From GCA-2731375 sp002731375 (lineage in GTDB: Bacteria > Pseudomonadota > Alphaproteobacteria > GCA-2731375): a stretch of DNA of 64,000 nucleotides. Location of the stretch: assembly GCA_030752605.1 (NCBI GenBank), contig JASMDX010000075.1, positions 1-64,000 on the forward strand, in the 5' to 3' direction. The first letter of the stretch is position 1, and each line of letters opens with the position of its first letter. The position numbers and the translations under genes were made by a program. Shown here piece after piece: positions 34,944 to 44,454 of the stretch. The notes under the pieces are model-generated. The model had not been told where the DNA came from, ran no database searches, and was given only the letters and a program-made list of their open reading frames with translations.

Positions 34944-35879
34944 TTACTCAGCCGCCGCTTCGACCCAAAGCCGGCCTTCTTGGCCATGCAGGTAGCCATT
35001 GGCCAAGGGTACATCGCCGATGATCTCGTCCAGACGCGCCTCCGCTTCCTCCACCGCCATTGCATCGTCGAGTGCGCTGCGGAACAGCGCGGCGACCTGC
35101 ACCATGTCACAACTGTGCGGCCATAGCCGGAAGCTGTCGATCCCGGCGGCTTTCAACGCGGGCAGTTCAGCCAGCAGGCTGCAATAGGTGTCGGACAGGG
35201 TCTGCGTGCCATTGATGGCCAGGAAAGGCTCGTCATCCAGGGTCTCGATGGTCAGGCCGTCGGGATCATTACCGCAAACGAATTGGCAGCCGTCCTTGTG
35301 CAGATCATGGGCCCGCGCGTGATAGCAGCGGGCCGAAATCGCCAGGGGCAGCCGGCCAAAAACCTGCACCTCCAGCGATACATCCTTGACGGCTTTGGTT
35401 TGGCCCAGGGCTTCGAGGGTGTCGAGCGAAAGCTCCGCCGGTAGCGAGATCCGATAGGCACCGCGCTTGGCCAGGTAGTTGATGGTGCCTCCGTTGTAGG
35501 CATTGACGAAAGGTCCGATAACGTGGCGCCGCCCGGCCAGCAGTGATGCGGTGGAAATATCATTGGCCTCGAAGGTCAGATCCGCGTCGACGGTGGTCTG
35601 TTTGATCTCATCCATCTCCTCCGCCGTCATGATCAACGCCAGGGTCGAGAGCACGACATCCTTGCCGGCCTTTTTCAGGCGCTCATGCACCGCCGCGATA
35701 TGCGGCAGGATAAATGGCCGCCGTTTGGCGCAAACAACCTCGCCCAGATAGACCGTTTCGATGTCCGCTTCGTCGGCGATGCGGAAATAGAAATCCCGCC
35801 AGCGTTCCGCATCCCAATGAAACAGCGTTGGTCCCAATGCCAGGCTGGTGGTTGATTTGGCCGCTTTCCGGTTTGTCAT
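34944..35879 (-). CDS. ubiV: O2-independent ubiquinone hydroxylation protein, U32 family
   Basis: UbiV is one of the two peptidase-U32-like iron-sulfur proteins that hydroxylate the ubiquinone ring without oxygen. The four cysteines are C50 (GEVVCAKRRP), C185, C198 and C202 (RCYHARAHDLHKDGCQFVC). The 13- and 4-residue spacings equal those recorded for E. coli UbiV (C180, C193, C197), so the [4Fe-4S] site is conserved. The start codon overlaps the ubiU stop by four bases, so translation is coupled. It lacks a prephenate or 2-oxo acid domain of other U32 proteins. Confidence 0.92.
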   Translation of the reverse strand: MTNRKAAKSTTSLALGPTLFHWDAERWRDFYFRIADEADIETVYLGEVVCAKRRPFILPHIAAVHERLKKAGKDVVLSTLALIMTAEEMDEIKQTTVDADLTFEANDISTASLLAGRRHVIGPFVNAYNGGTINYLAKRGAYRISLPAELSLDTLEALGQTKAVKDVSLEVQVFGRLPLAISARCYHARAHDLHKDGCQFVCGNDPDGLTIETLDDEPFLAINGTQTLSDTYCSLLAELPALKAAGIDSFRLWPHSCDMVQVAALFRSALDDAMAVEEAEARLDEIIGDVPLANGYLHGQEGRLWVEAAAE

Positions 35880-36904
35880 CGCCAGGCCCTCCGATAGGCG
35901 CCGGAGGTTTCGCGCTGGCCCTCGGTCACATCCGCCAACTGGGGCATCTCGGGGATCGGCTCGCCCCGGCGGCAGGCGTCGATGGCGGCGCGGAAGGCCG
36001 CGACCACTTGTGCCGTGTAGGCGCGGCCGCGCTGCCGGCCCTCGATCTTCAAGGCGGAAACGCCGGCGGCCATCAACTCCGGCAACAAGGGCAGGACGTT
36101 GAGGGAGGTCGGTGCCTCGAACAGGTACGAGGCGCGGCCGTCAGCCACGAAACGGCCCTTGCACAGGGTGGGATAACCGGCGGCGTCGCTTTGCTGAAAG
36201 ATGTTGATGGTGAAATCGCCCAGTCGCGAGACCATCTCGGAGCCACGCTCCTCATAGCGGACATGGCTGGCGGGCGAACACACCCCGGTGATATTGGGTG
36301 ACTTGCCGGTAACGTAGGACGACAGCAGGCACCGCCCCTCGGCCATGGGGCACATGCCGCCAAAGGCGAAAACTTCCGTCTCCACCGGGATCTGGCTGTT
36401 CAACTCGGCGATATCCTCCACCGTCAGAACCCTGGGCAGGACCACGCGGCGTACGCCGAATGCCTCGTGATAAAAGCGGATCGCCTCGGCGTTCGAGGCC
36501 GAGGCCTGCACGGATAGATGCAGGCGCAAATCCGGGTGCTGCCTGGCCGCGTAGTCGAGGATGCCAATATCGGCCAGGATAACCGCGTCAACGCCTAGGT
36601 CGGCGGCGCAATCGATGGCGCGGTGCCAGGCCTCGGGCGCACCGGCGCGGGGAAAGGTGTTGATGGCGACAAAGACCATGCAGTAGCGCGCGTGGGCATA
36701 TTCCAGGCCGTCCGCCAGTTCTTCCGGGCTGAAATTTAGGCCGGGGAAATTGCGCGCGTTGGTTTCGTCACGAAAGCCGAGATAGACCGCTTCCGCCCCG
36801 GCATCGACGGCGGCCCGCAACGCCGCCGGCGTGCCCGCCGGGCAGATTAGTTCCAGATCACCCAAAATGGTTTCGGGTTTGGCTTTGGCACCGGTTGTGG
36901 CCAT
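35876..36904 (-). CDS. ubiU: O2-independent ubiquinone hydroxylation protein, U32 family
   Basis: UbiU partners with UbiV. Cysteines C185, C192, C209 and C248 lie in MCPMAEGRC, TGVCSPAS and YPTLCKGRF, with spacings +7, +17 and +39, identical to those of the E. coli [4Fe-4S] site (C169, C176, C193, C232). The N-terminus LELICPAGTPAALRAAVDAGAEAVYLGF is the U32 family start. At 342 residues it is full length. The stop of ubiU overlaps the start of ubiV and the gene begins 2 bases after the ubiT stop. Confidence 0.94.
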   Translation of the reverse strand: MATTGAKAKPETILGDLELICPAGTPAALRAAVDAGAEAVYLGFRDETNARNFPGLNFSPEELADGLEYAHARYCMVFVAINTFPRAGAPEAWHRAIDCAADLGVDAVILADIGILDYAARQHPDLRLHLSVQASASNAEAIRFYHEAFGVRRVVLPRVLTVEDIAELNSQIPVETEVFAFGGMCPMAEGRCLLSSYVTGKSPNITGVCSPASHVRYEERGSEMVSRLGDFTINIFQQSDAAGYPTLCKGRFVADGRASYLFEAPTSLNVLPLLPELMAAGVSALKIEGRQRGRAYTAQVVAAFRAAIDACRRGEPIPEMPQLADVTEGQRETSGAYRRAWR

Positions 36905-36906
36905 GT

Positions 36907-37665
36907 TTATCCCTGTACCGCTGGTGTTTTCGAGGCGCGGCGGCGGCGTGATGAACCGCTCCGCGCCATGCTCTGGTGCAGATGATCAACGGCGGCGGTT
37001 TGCGTCTCGATCCGTTCCATGGCGGGTTGCAACAGCGCATCCTGCAGCATGGCCATGTCGGCTCCGGCCCGGCGCGCCAATCGCAAGGCGACTTTGGCGG
37101 CCCGCCGCGCGGGCCGCGCCAAAGGGCCGGCCCGGACCAGGATATCGTCGATAATGTCGATTTCCTCGCCATCGACGGCGTTGCGCAGGGCTACCACGGC
37201 CTCCGTATCACCCTCGATCAACAGGCGGCGGGAAAAAAACAGCGCATCGCCGTCAACCCGGCCTTCCAGAAGATCGATCAGGGCCAGGAGAGAGCCGTGT
37301 ATGGCCGCCGTGGCGCGGGACACATCAGCTTCGCGGGCAATGGTTAGCTTTGGTTGTTCGGCATCCGCTTTCAGCAGAAAGCGGATCGGCAGATCGACGG
37401 GATCGATCAGGAATATCGTGTCGGCATGGCTGTCCAGGCGTTCAAACATTCCTGGATGCTGCTTGGTGACGGACGCCATCACGGCGCGCAGGAGGGGCCG
37501 CAGCACTACGTTGGGGATTGGTGCCAGCAACAAACCACCCAACAGCACTGGCGAAAAGGGCGGAACCATGCTTGCCCGGCCCGCGCTTATGGCGCCTTTG
37601 CCCCCTTGTTCAGGGCTATCCTGAGAGTCATTCAAAATATCGGTCATAGCGGTCAAATTTACCAT
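36907..37665 (-). CDS. ubiT: Ubiquinone biosynthesis accessory factor UbiT (SCP2 domain)
   Basis: A 252-residue SCP2-like lipid-binding protein that helps handle ubiquinone intermediates in the oxygen-independent pathway. The core is PNVVLRPLLRAVMASVTKQHPGMFERLD, then VDLPIRFLLKADAEQPKLTIARE, LLALIDLLEGRVDGDALFFSRRLLIEGDTEAVVALRNAVD, a pattern typical of UbiT. It is the first gene of ubiT-ubiU-ubiV-ubiD. ATG 37665 or 37647 are both possible. The 97 bases upstream hold a perfect 7-base palindrome, but no FNR-type box was seen. Confidence 0.9.
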   Translation of the reverse strand: MVNLTAMTDILNDSQDSPEQGGKGAISAGRASMVPPFSPVLLGGLLLAPIPNVVLRPLLRAVMASVTKQHPGMFERLDSHADTIFLIDPVDLPIRFLLKADAEQPKLTIAREADVSRATAAIHGSLLALIDLLEGRVDGDALFFSRRLLIEGDTEAVVALRNAVDGEEIDIIDDILVRAGPLARPARRAAKVALRLARRAGADMAMLQDALLQPAMERIETQTAAVDHLHQSMARSGSSRRRRASKTPAVQG

Positions 37666-37705
37666 GCCAGCCAGCCCTGCTCCATGCTGCTGCCCCTATG
37701 GCCCT

Positions 37706-37720
37706 GCGGCATAATGCCGC
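37706..37720. promoter_or_regulatory. Palindrome GCGGCATAATGCCGC upstream of ubiT
   Basis: A perfect inverted repeat (seven bases each side of a central A) lies 41 bases upstream of the ubiT start and 43 bases after the stop of the DadA-like gene. It could be an operator or a short transcript-end stem; no T tract is present, which argues against a terminator. Confidence 0.4.
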
Positions 37721-37762
37721 GACGCTGGGGCCAATCGCGGCCTATCCTCATATAATAGCGCC

Positions 37763-39016
37763 CTATTTGAAGCGTGCCATCCGATAGGGCGTCAGATCCA
37801 CATCGGTAGGTTCACCGGCGACCAGCGCGGCGGTAATGCGGCCAGTGTTTGGCGCCATGCCGAAACCGTAGTGGCTGTGGCCAAAGGCGGCAAACAGGTC
37901 ACGCTGGCCCGGCACCGTGCCGATGCAGGGCAGGCTATCTGGGAACGATGGGCGGCTGCCCATCCATTCTACCGGGTCGTCGGTGTTGATGTCGGGGAAC
38001 AGCCGTTTCGCCAGGCCCTTGAAAATTTCAGCCCGACGATAGTTAGGCGCGGCATCAAGGCCGGCGAATTCGGCGGTGCCGGCACAGCGCACCCCGGCCA
38101 GCATGGAAGAGGCTACGAATTTGCTCTCCGTATCCATGATGGAATTATTAACCGTGATGCCCGGCTGTTGCAGGATCAGATGATAGCCGCGTTCGGCCTC
38201 CAGCGGCAGATTTAGGCCCGATTGCTCTAGCAGCGGCGCAAGCAGGCGTGCCGACCAGGCGCCGGCGGCGATGACCACTTTGTCGCTGGTAATTTCGCCA
38301 TCATCCGTCTGCAGCCGCCAGCCACCGCTTTCTTGTGGCGCGATCCGGTTAACGCCGGTCTGCCTGAACACCGCTCCCATATCCTGGGCCTTGGCGACCA
38401 GGGCCTTGCCAACGCCACCGGGTGAAAGGGCACGGGCCTGCGACTTGATCAATACCGCCGCTTTGTAGCGGGGCGACAGCGCGGGTTCAAGCTCATGGAG
38501 TGCGCCATCGTCAACGACCTCCAACGGCACATCGCGGTCCAGGCGCAGTTGCCAGCCCAACTGCTTCAGGTCAATCTCGGCTGGATCACGGTAGATATGA
38601 ACGTAGAAACTATCGCTGATCAGATGCTCCGAACCGGTACCCTGCAAAAGCTGGCGGTAAAGTTCGATATTGGGCCGGTTCAAGGCTTTCATGGCGTCGG
38701 CGATTTGGGGTAACTCGGCGACATTGCCGGCGCGCAGGAATTTTATGGCCCAGGGCAGGAACGAGGGTAGATAAGGCCAACGCAGTGCGATAGGACCTTC
38801 GGGATCCAACAGCCAGCGCGGTACGCTGCGCCACAGCCCCGGCATGGACTGCGGCACGCAGGTCCAGGGCGACACCACCCCGGCGTTGCCGTGGCTGGCC
38901 CCCTCCGCCGGCGGATCACGGTCGACGACCTCGACCGCCAGGCCTTTTTCGCGCAGATATACGGCGGTACAGATGCCGACAATGCCGGCGCCTACGATCG
39001 TAACCTGCTTAGCCAT
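37763..39016 (-). CDS. FAD-dependent D-amino acid dehydrogenase-like oxidoreductase (DadA/DAO family)
   Basis: A 417-residue flavoprotein of the DAO family (DadA, sarcosine or glycine oxidase relatives). The FAD fold is QVTIVGAGIVGICTAVYLREKGLAVEVVDRD at residues 4-34, followed by GASHGNAGVVSPWT, and the C-terminal GHSHYGFGMAPNTGRITAALVAGE. DAO enzymes remove hydrogen from an amino acid to give the imino acid, then the 2-oxo acid. Last gene of the long minus-strand operon, 20 bases after the TPP enzyme. Substrate unknown; amines released by amidase and hydantoinase genes upstream are candidates. Confidence 0.9.
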   Translation of the reverse strand: MAKQVTIVGAGIVGICTAVYLREKGLAVEVVDRDPPAEGASHGNAGVVSPWTCVPQSMPGLWRSVPRWLLDPEGPIALRWPYLPSFLPWAIKFLRAGNVAELPQIADAMKALNRPNIELYRQLLQGTGSEHLISDSFYVHIYRDPAEIDLKQLGWQLRLDRDVPLEVVDDGALHELEPALSPRYKAAVLIKSQARALSPGGVGKALVAKAQDMGAVFRQTGVNRIAPQESGGWRLQTDDGEITSDKVVIAAGAWSARLLAPLLEQSGLNLPLEAERGYHLILQQPGITVNNSIMDTESKFVASSMLAGVRCAGTAEFAGLDAAPNYRRAEIFKGLAKRLFPDINTDDPVEWMGSRPSFPDSLPCIGTVPGQRDLFAAFGHSHYGFGMAPNTGRITAALVAGEPTDVDLTPYRMARFK

Positions 39017-39036
39017 CGGCGACCATCCCTATTCTC

Positions 39037-40611
39037 TTATATCGCGACTTCAATCAGATACGGTCCTTCGCTATGCAGGCCGCTATCAAAGGCCGTGGCC
39101 AGTTCCTCCGCCGTGGTTACCCGCGATGCCTCCACGCCCATGCCCTTGGCCATTTGCACCCAATCCAGGTTGGGCCGGTCGATGGACAGCATATCCACCG
39201 CACGGGGGCCGGGGTTGAGCACGCCCACATTTGTCAATTCGCCACGCAGGATATTGTAGGTGCCGTTGGCGAAGAGCAACACGGTGACATCGAGATTTTC
39301 CCGCGCCATGGTCCACAGGGATTGCACCGTGTACATACAACTCCCATCGCCTTCCAGGGCGATGACCTTGCGGTCCGGGCAGGCGATGGCGGCGCCGACG
39401 GCGACAGGCAGGCCGTAGCCGATGGAGCCGCCCCGGTTGTTGATCCAGTCATGCGGTGGCGCGCCGGCGGTTGTGGGGAAGAATTCCCGCCCCGTGGTGA
39501 CGCTTTCATCGACCACGATGGCGCCCTCGGGCACCATGGCGCCCAGCACGGCGGCAATAGCGGCGGGCGTGATCTCGCCCGTGGGCAGGGCCGGACGATG
39601 CGGTGCCGCAACGCCGGCGGGCTCCATATCCAGGCAGTCCAGTTCAATGGCCAAGGCTTCCAGGGCGGCTTCCATATCCTCATCCGTACCGGCCAACAAC
39701 GTGGATTTGGCATCCGGGTCCACCAACAGAGAGGGCTTGTCGGGATATGCGAAAAAAGCAACCGGCTCCCGCGCGCCGACCATCACCAGATCACCGGCTT
39801 TTTTCATGACTTCAAGCGCCAGTTCCACCACATAGGGCACGCGGTTGACCTGTACCCGGCCCGCACCCCTTTCCAGGCGGGTATTGGCGCCTTCGGTCAG
39901 GATGCCGCAACCGGTCTTGGCGGCGATCCGGCCCGCCAGGTTCAGGCTGCGCTCGCGCAGGGCTGCGCCGCCCATCAATAAAGTGGCATTATCGGAGGTG
40001 CGCAGCAGATCGGCGGCGGCCTTGACCGCATCGTCGGATACTTTGGGTGGCGCGCTGGGCGCCGTGGTTACGGCGACTTCGTCCGCCGGCCCCCAGGCGG
40101 TATCGGCGGGCAGGATCAGGGTGGCGATCTGTCCCGGTGTCTGGGTCGCCGCCTCGATCGCCAAGGCGCCGTCGCCGGCGATGGTCTTGGAGGTCGGCGA
40201 TGTCTTGACCCAATGGGACATGGACGCTGCCGTGCCCTCGATGTCGGCGGTCAGGGGCGCATCGTACTTAATGTGATAGGTGGCATGTTCGCCGACGATA
40301 TTGACGACGGCGGAGTCCGCCTTCTTGGCGTTATGCAGGTTGGCCAAACCATTGGCCAGGCCGGGCGCCAAATGCAGCAGGGTCGATGCCGGCTTGCCCA
40401 GCATGCGGTAATAGCCGTCGGCGGCGCCGGTCACCACGCCCTCGAACAGGCCCAGGACGCAACGCATGCCCGGTACCTTGTCCAGGGCGGCGACGAAATG
40501 CATCTCGGATGTACCCGGATTGGTGAAGCAGACCGTGACGCCGCCGTCGATCAGGGTGCGGACCAGGCTTTCGGCGCCATTCATTTCATCGGAATTTATC
40601 TCGTTACTCAT
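39037..40611 (-). CDS. Acetolactate synthase large-subunit-like TPP enzyme
   Basis: A 524-residue TPP enzyme. The catalytic Glu is in GLFEGVVTGAADGYYRM, the GDG...N motif is EGDGSCMYTVQSLWTMARENLDVTVLLFANGTYN, and the N-terminal start AESLVRTLIDGGVTVCFTNPGTSEMHF is typical. It is closest in style to the AHAS-like/benzoylformate decarboxylase group; glyoxylate carboligase-like roles are also possible. ATG 40611 has TAGGAGACATC upstream. It lies between HyuB (32-base gap) and the DadA-like gene (20-base gap). A 2-oxo acid made by the dehydrogenase would be its likely substrate. Confidence 0.86.
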   Translation of the reverse strand: MSNEINSDEMNGAESLVRTLIDGGVTVCFTNPGTSEMHFVAALDKVPGMRCVLGLFEGVVTGAADGYYRMLGKPASTLLHLAPGLANGLANLHNAKKADSAVVNIVGEHATYHIKYDAPLTADIEGTAASMSHWVKTSPTSKTIAGDGALAIEAATQTPGQIATLILPADTAWGPADEVAVTTAPSAPPKVSDDAVKAAADLLRTSDNATLLMGGAALRERSLNLAGRIAAKTGCGILTEGANTRLERGAGRVQVNRVPYVVELALEVMKKAGDLVMVGAREPVAFFAYPDKPSLLVDPDAKSTLLAGTDEDMEAALEALAIELDCLDMEPAGVAAPHRPALPTGEITPAAIAAVLGAMVPEGAIVVDESVTTGREFFPTTAGAPPHDWINNRGGSIGYGLPVAVGAAIACPDRKVIALEGDGSCMYTVQSLWTMARENLDVTVLLFANGTYNILRGELTNVGVLNPGPRAVDMLSIDRPNLDWVQMAKGMGVEASRVTTAEELATAFDSGLHSEGPYLIEVAI

Positions 40612-40643
40612 TGGTAGATGTCTCCTAGATGCATATTCAGTTC

Positions 40644-42377
40644 TCAGCTGGCGCGCAGCCTGACCGTGGCGGCTTCGTCCACTGACTTACCATCCCCGCT
40701 TAGCTTAACGCCATAAATCTCTTCGCCGGCCTGTAGGCTGACGACGCCGTCGCGGATATCGCGTAGCACCCGCCATGGCTCCCGCTGTTTCGGATCGCCC
40801 CAGCCACCGCCGCCTGGTGATGAGGCGCGCAGGGTCAGGGGGCCGAAATGGCGGACGGCGTACTTCGGTGGCGTTTCTCTACCGCCATGGGCAAACGATA
40901 CTTCCATGTCGCCGGGCTGGCCCGCGGCCCCGCCCGCGGCCCCGAAGCAGGACGTGTTGTACAGTCCCTCGCCGCGAAAGGCGTATTCGGCATCGACATT
41001 GATCTCAACCTCGAAATCGGCGCCGGTGCCGCCGCGATAGGCGCCGGAGCCGGCGGCATCGGTGCGGAATTCCTGCCGTTTGAACAGCACGGGATAGAGT
41101 TGCTCGTATGTTTCCACATTGGGCAACACCAGGCCGCCCAGGGCGATCAGATGGCCGATCTGGTTGAAACCGTCGCGGCCTTCGACGCCGCCGCCGCCAG
41201 GCGCGGAATTCCATTGATACATCACGAATGGGCTCTCTCCGCCTGTCCTGCCTGATGTGGTGCCATGTATGGCCTTGCCCCAACCGGCGCAGCTGCGTTC
41301 GGGCACCGCCTGGTTCAGGGTTTTCCAGATCACATGTACGATCTCGTGCGCGACGAAGACCGTGTTCATGGTCATGGCGGCGGGCGGTCTGGCATTGATG
41401 ATGGTGCCTTCGGGCGCGATGATGGTCACCGTGCGGAAGGTGCCTTCGTTGCGTGGCAGATCCGGGTCGAAGTACGAGGCCAAGGCCATGTAGACAGCGG
41501 ACCAGGTGTTGGCGACGGAGGAATTCTTGAAGCCTTTGACCTGTGGCGCGGTGCCGGTGAAATCAACCTCCAAGGCCTCACCCTTGACGCTCAGGCGCAC
41601 CCGAATGGCATCATCAACAGGCTCAAAGCAGTCGTTGTCGATGGCTTCTTCGGCGTGGTAGTTGCCGTCGGGCATGGCGGCGACACAGCGGCGGAAGCTG
41701 CGGTCGGCATGTTCCAGGATGCCTTCGAAATAGTCCCGGTATTGCGTCATGCCAAGCTCTTCCACTAGGGCGGCGATGCGGTCGGCGCCGATCTTGGTGG
41801 AGCCGATCATGGCCCGTAGATCGCCATCCAGGGCCTCCGCCGTGCGCGTGTTGATCATCACCAGGCGCCAGATGTCCTGGCGCGTCTCGCCCTTGGCGAT
41901 CAGTTTCATCACCGGCAGGCGGATGCCTTCGTGAAAAATCTCACGGGCTTCGGAATTGTAGGTCCCCGCCGCGCCGCCGCCAATATCGGCTTGGTGGGCC
42001 CGGTTGCAGGCAAAGGCAACCAACTCGCCGCCAACAAATACCGGCCGGGCGATAACCCAGTCGGGCAGATGGTTGCCGCCCGCCGTGTAGGGATCGTTCA
42101 ACAAAAAGACATCGCCATCATCGATATCACCGGCGAAATCCCGCAACAGGGCGCGCACGGCGAAACCGCCACCTCCCGTATGGATGGGAATGCCGTCGGC
42201 CTGGCTGACCAGGGTGCCGTCGGGATCGGCGATGAAGCAGGAGAAATCGTGGCTTTGCGAGAAAATCGGGCTGCGCGCGGTCCGCGTCATGACCCAGCCC
42301 ATCTGCCGCGATATATGATCCAAACGGTTCTGCACCAGGGCCAGGACGATCGGATCGAGACTGTCTTGACTGTTCAT
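40644..42377 (-). CDS. Hydantoinase B/oxoprolinase family protein
   Basis: A 577-residue HyuB-type subunit, partner of the HyuA subunit in ATP-dependent hydantoinases and 5-oxoprolinases, which open a cyclic amide. Seen: DPIVLALVQNRLDHISRQMGWVMTRTARSPIFSQSHDFSCFIADPDG, DGDVFLLNDPYTAGGNHLPDWVIARPVF, and GGTGADFEVEINVDAEY. The stop of hyuA lies just before its start (1 base between), so they are co-translated. The ATG is preceded by GGCGGAGAATTGAT. Confidence 0.92.
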   Translation of the reverse strand: MNSQDSLDPIVLALVQNRLDHISRQMGWVMTRTARSPIFSQSHDFSCFIADPDGTLVSQADGIPIHTGGGGFAVRALLRDFAGDIDDGDVFLLNDPYTAGGNHLPDWVIARPVFVGGELVAFACNRAHQADIGGGAAGTYNSEAREIFHEGIRLPVMKLIAKGETRQDIWRLVMINTRTAEALDGDLRAMIGSTKIGADRIAALVEELGMTQYRDYFEGILEHADRSFRRCVAAMPDGNYHAEEAIDNDCFEPVDDAIRVRLSVKGEALEVDFTGTAPQVKGFKNSSVANTWSAVYMALASYFDPDLPRNEGTFRTVTIIAPEGTIINARPPAAMTMNTVFVAHEIVHVIWKTLNQAVPERSCAGWGKAIHGTTSGRTGGESPFVMYQWNSAPGGGGVEGRDGFNQIGHLIALGGLVLPNVETYEQLYPVLFKRQEFRTDAAGSGAYRGGTGADFEVEINVDAEYAFRGEGLYNTSCFGAAGGAAGQPGDMEVSFAHGGRETPPKYAVRHFGPLTLRASSPGGGGWGDPKQREPWRVLRDIRDGVVSLQAGEEIYGVKLSGDGKSVDEAATVRLRAS

Positions 42378-42378
42378 A

Positions 42379-44454
42379 TCAATTCTCCGCCCCGTCGATT
42401 TCGATCAGGAAATTATCCGCTGCGTCCACCGACAAGCGGTCTTTCGGTCCGACAAACACCGTCGTGGTCAGCTCCTCCACCAGCAGCGGGCCGTCCCGGC
42501 AAAAGCCTGGCCGCAGATCGGCGCCGGTATAGACAGGCGTCTCCTGCCAGCCATGCCTGCCGTCCGTAAAGACTTGGCGCAGCGCGGTGGGTTCGGGCCG
42601 TTTATCCGATGGCTCAGCTGATATCGGATCCGTGACATCGATCAAGCCACGTGCGGTGACACGCAGGGCGGTGATCTCGATGGTGCCGCCCGGCTGGGTG
42701 TGGCCGTACTGCCGTTGATGATCCGCATCGAAGGAAACTCGAACGGCGCCTGGGTCGAAGCTGTCATCGGACAAGGCGACGCGGATCGACCACAACTGGC
42801 CGCGATAGCGTAAGTCCAATTCCCGCTGCACTATCGCCTTGTCGCCGCTGAATCCTTCGGCGGCCAGCGCGGCCTGCGCCCGATCAGCCAGGGGCTCGAA
42901 AGCCTGTTGCAAGGTGGTGCCGTCGACGCTGTCCAGATTGTCGAAATGCACGGCCAGATAATCCTGGCGAATGTCCGTGTGCAACATGCCCAGGGCGCAA
43001 AAGGCGCCCGCCTGGCGCGGCACATAAGCCTGGCCGCAGCCCAACGAGCGGGCCACGGAGGCGCCATGCATGGGCCCGGCGCCGCCAGCGGCTACCAGAG
43101 TGAAGCGGCGCGGATCGTGGCCCCGCTGGATCGAGATATGCTCCACCGCATGCAGCAGGTTCTGTTCCAACAGGCGGATGATGCCTGCTGCCGCTTCTTC
43201 GACCCGAATTCCCAAAGGGGCCGCGATCTTGCTCTCGATAGCCTGCCACGCCAGCTTGTCGTCCAAGGTCACGCTGCCGCCCGCATAGGGACCGGGGCGC
43301 AGGCGGCCCAGAACCATATAGGCGTCGGTGACGGTTGGCTGATCGCCGCCCTGGCCATAACAGGCCGGGCCGGGCAGGGCACCCGCGCCCAGTGGGCCCA
43401 CATGCAGCAAACCGGCCTCGTCCACATGGGCGATGGTGCCGCCGCCCGCACCCACGGTATGGATTTCCACCGAGGGCGTGGCCAGGTGATAGCCGTCGAT
43501 GTTCAGCTCGTCCGTCACGCCGACCTGGCCTTCGCCCATCAGGGTAACATCGCAACTGGTGCCGCCGATCTCCATGGCGATCAGATTGTTCGTGCTCGCC
43601 GCCCGGCTATAGAGGCCCAGGGCGCCGACGCCGGCGGCGGGACCCGAGAGCACCAGATTGACCGGCCGCTCCGAGACCTGTTCGACGGACACCGCGCCGC
43701 CGTTGCTTTGCAGCAATAAAATCGGCCGGGCCAAGCCGTTATCGCGTAAATGGCTGTCCAGATCCCTTAGGTAACCGACCACATTCGGTGCGATGTAGGC
43801 ATTGACCACGGTGGTCGAGGTGCGTTCGTACTCCCCCATGATCGGGGCGATGCGGCTGGATAGCGAGACCCAGGGAAATGCTTCCAGGTGTTTCGCCACC
43901 GCATCCTCGTGCGCCGGATTGCCATAGCTGTTCAGCAAGGCAACGGCGATGGCGTCCACCTCTTCCTCGGCAAAGACCGCCATCGCCGCATCAACGTCGC
44001 TCAATGCGATGGACGCCAGTTCGACACCGTTCTTGTCCAGGCGGCCAGCCACGGGTTGGCGGAGATAACGCGGCACCAAAACGTCGGGAAAAGGTGCGCG
44101 GTGATCCCACATGTTCTCCCGTATACCACGGCGTACTTCCAGGCTGTCGCGGAAGCCGGTGGTGGTCAGCAGGCCGACCTTGGCGCCTTTCTTTTCTAGA
44201 ATGGTGTTCGTAGCGACGGTGGATCCATGAAAAAACAAAGCGCAATTGCCAAGTAAATCAGACAGTTCGATCGACAACTGGTCCGCCGCCCGCGCCAGCA
44301 CCGACATGACACCCTGGCTGGGATCGGCGGGCACGGAGGGCGCCTTGAACACCCACAGGGAGCCGGTTTGATCGCGCAGCACCATGTCCGTGAAGGTGCC
44401 GCCCACATCGACGCCGATGCGCCAAGGTGCTGCTGGTTGCGCGCCGCTCACCAC
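42379..44454 (-). CDS. Hydantoinase/oxoprolinase family protein (HyuA-like ATPase subunit)
   Basis: A 691-residue actin/hsp70-fold ATPase subunit of the hydantoinase/oxoprolinase complex. N-terminal phosphate-binding WRIGVDVGGTFTDMVL, FHGSTVATNTILEKKGAKVGLLTTTGFRD, the central GGTSCDVTLMGEGQVG, and AVEHISIQRGHDPRRFTLVAAGGAGPMH are all present. It is followed by hyuB and overlaps the HpxZ-like gene upstream by 7 bases. Together the subunits probably open a 5-membered cyclic amide such as a hydantoin, 1-methylhydantoin or 5-oxoproline; which one cannot be said. Confidence 0.92.
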   Translation of the reverse strand: MVSGAQPAAPWRIGVDVGGTFTDMVLRDQTGSLWVFKAPSVPADPSQGVMSVLARAADQLSIELSDLLGNCALFFHGSTVATNTILEKKGAKVGLLTTTGFRDSLEVRRGIRENMWDHRAPFPDVLVPRYLRQPVAGRLDKNGVELASIALSDVDAAMAVFAEEEVDAIAVALLNSYGNPAHEDAVAKHLEAFPWVSLSSRIAPIMGEYERTSTTVVNAYIAPNVVGYLRDLDSHLRDNGLARPILLLQSNGGAVSVEQVSERPVNLVLSGPAAGVGALGLYSRAASTNNLIAMEIGGTSCDVTLMGEGQVGVTDELNIDGYHLATPSVEIHTVGAGGGTIAHVDEAGLLHVGPLGAGALPGPACYGQGGDQPTVTDAYMVLGRLRPGPYAGGSVTLDDKLAWQAIESKIAAPLGIRVEEAAAGIIRLLEQNLLHAVEHISIQRGHDPRRFTLVAAGGAGPMHGASVARSLGCGQAYVPRQAGAFCALGMLHTDIRQDYLAVHFDNLDSVDGTTLQQAFEPLADRAQAALAAEGFSGDKAIVQRELDLRYRGQLWSIRVALSDDSFDPGAVRVSFDADHQRQYGHTQPGGTIEITALRVTARGLIDVTDPISAEPSDKRPEPTALRQVFTDGRHGWQETPVYTGADLRPGFCRDGPLLVEELTTTVFVGPKDRLSVDAADNFLIEIDGAEN

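Noticed and set aside
37666..37762. FNR/Anr-type box upstream of ubiT
   Set aside because: No TTGAT-N4-ATCAA-like sequence was found.
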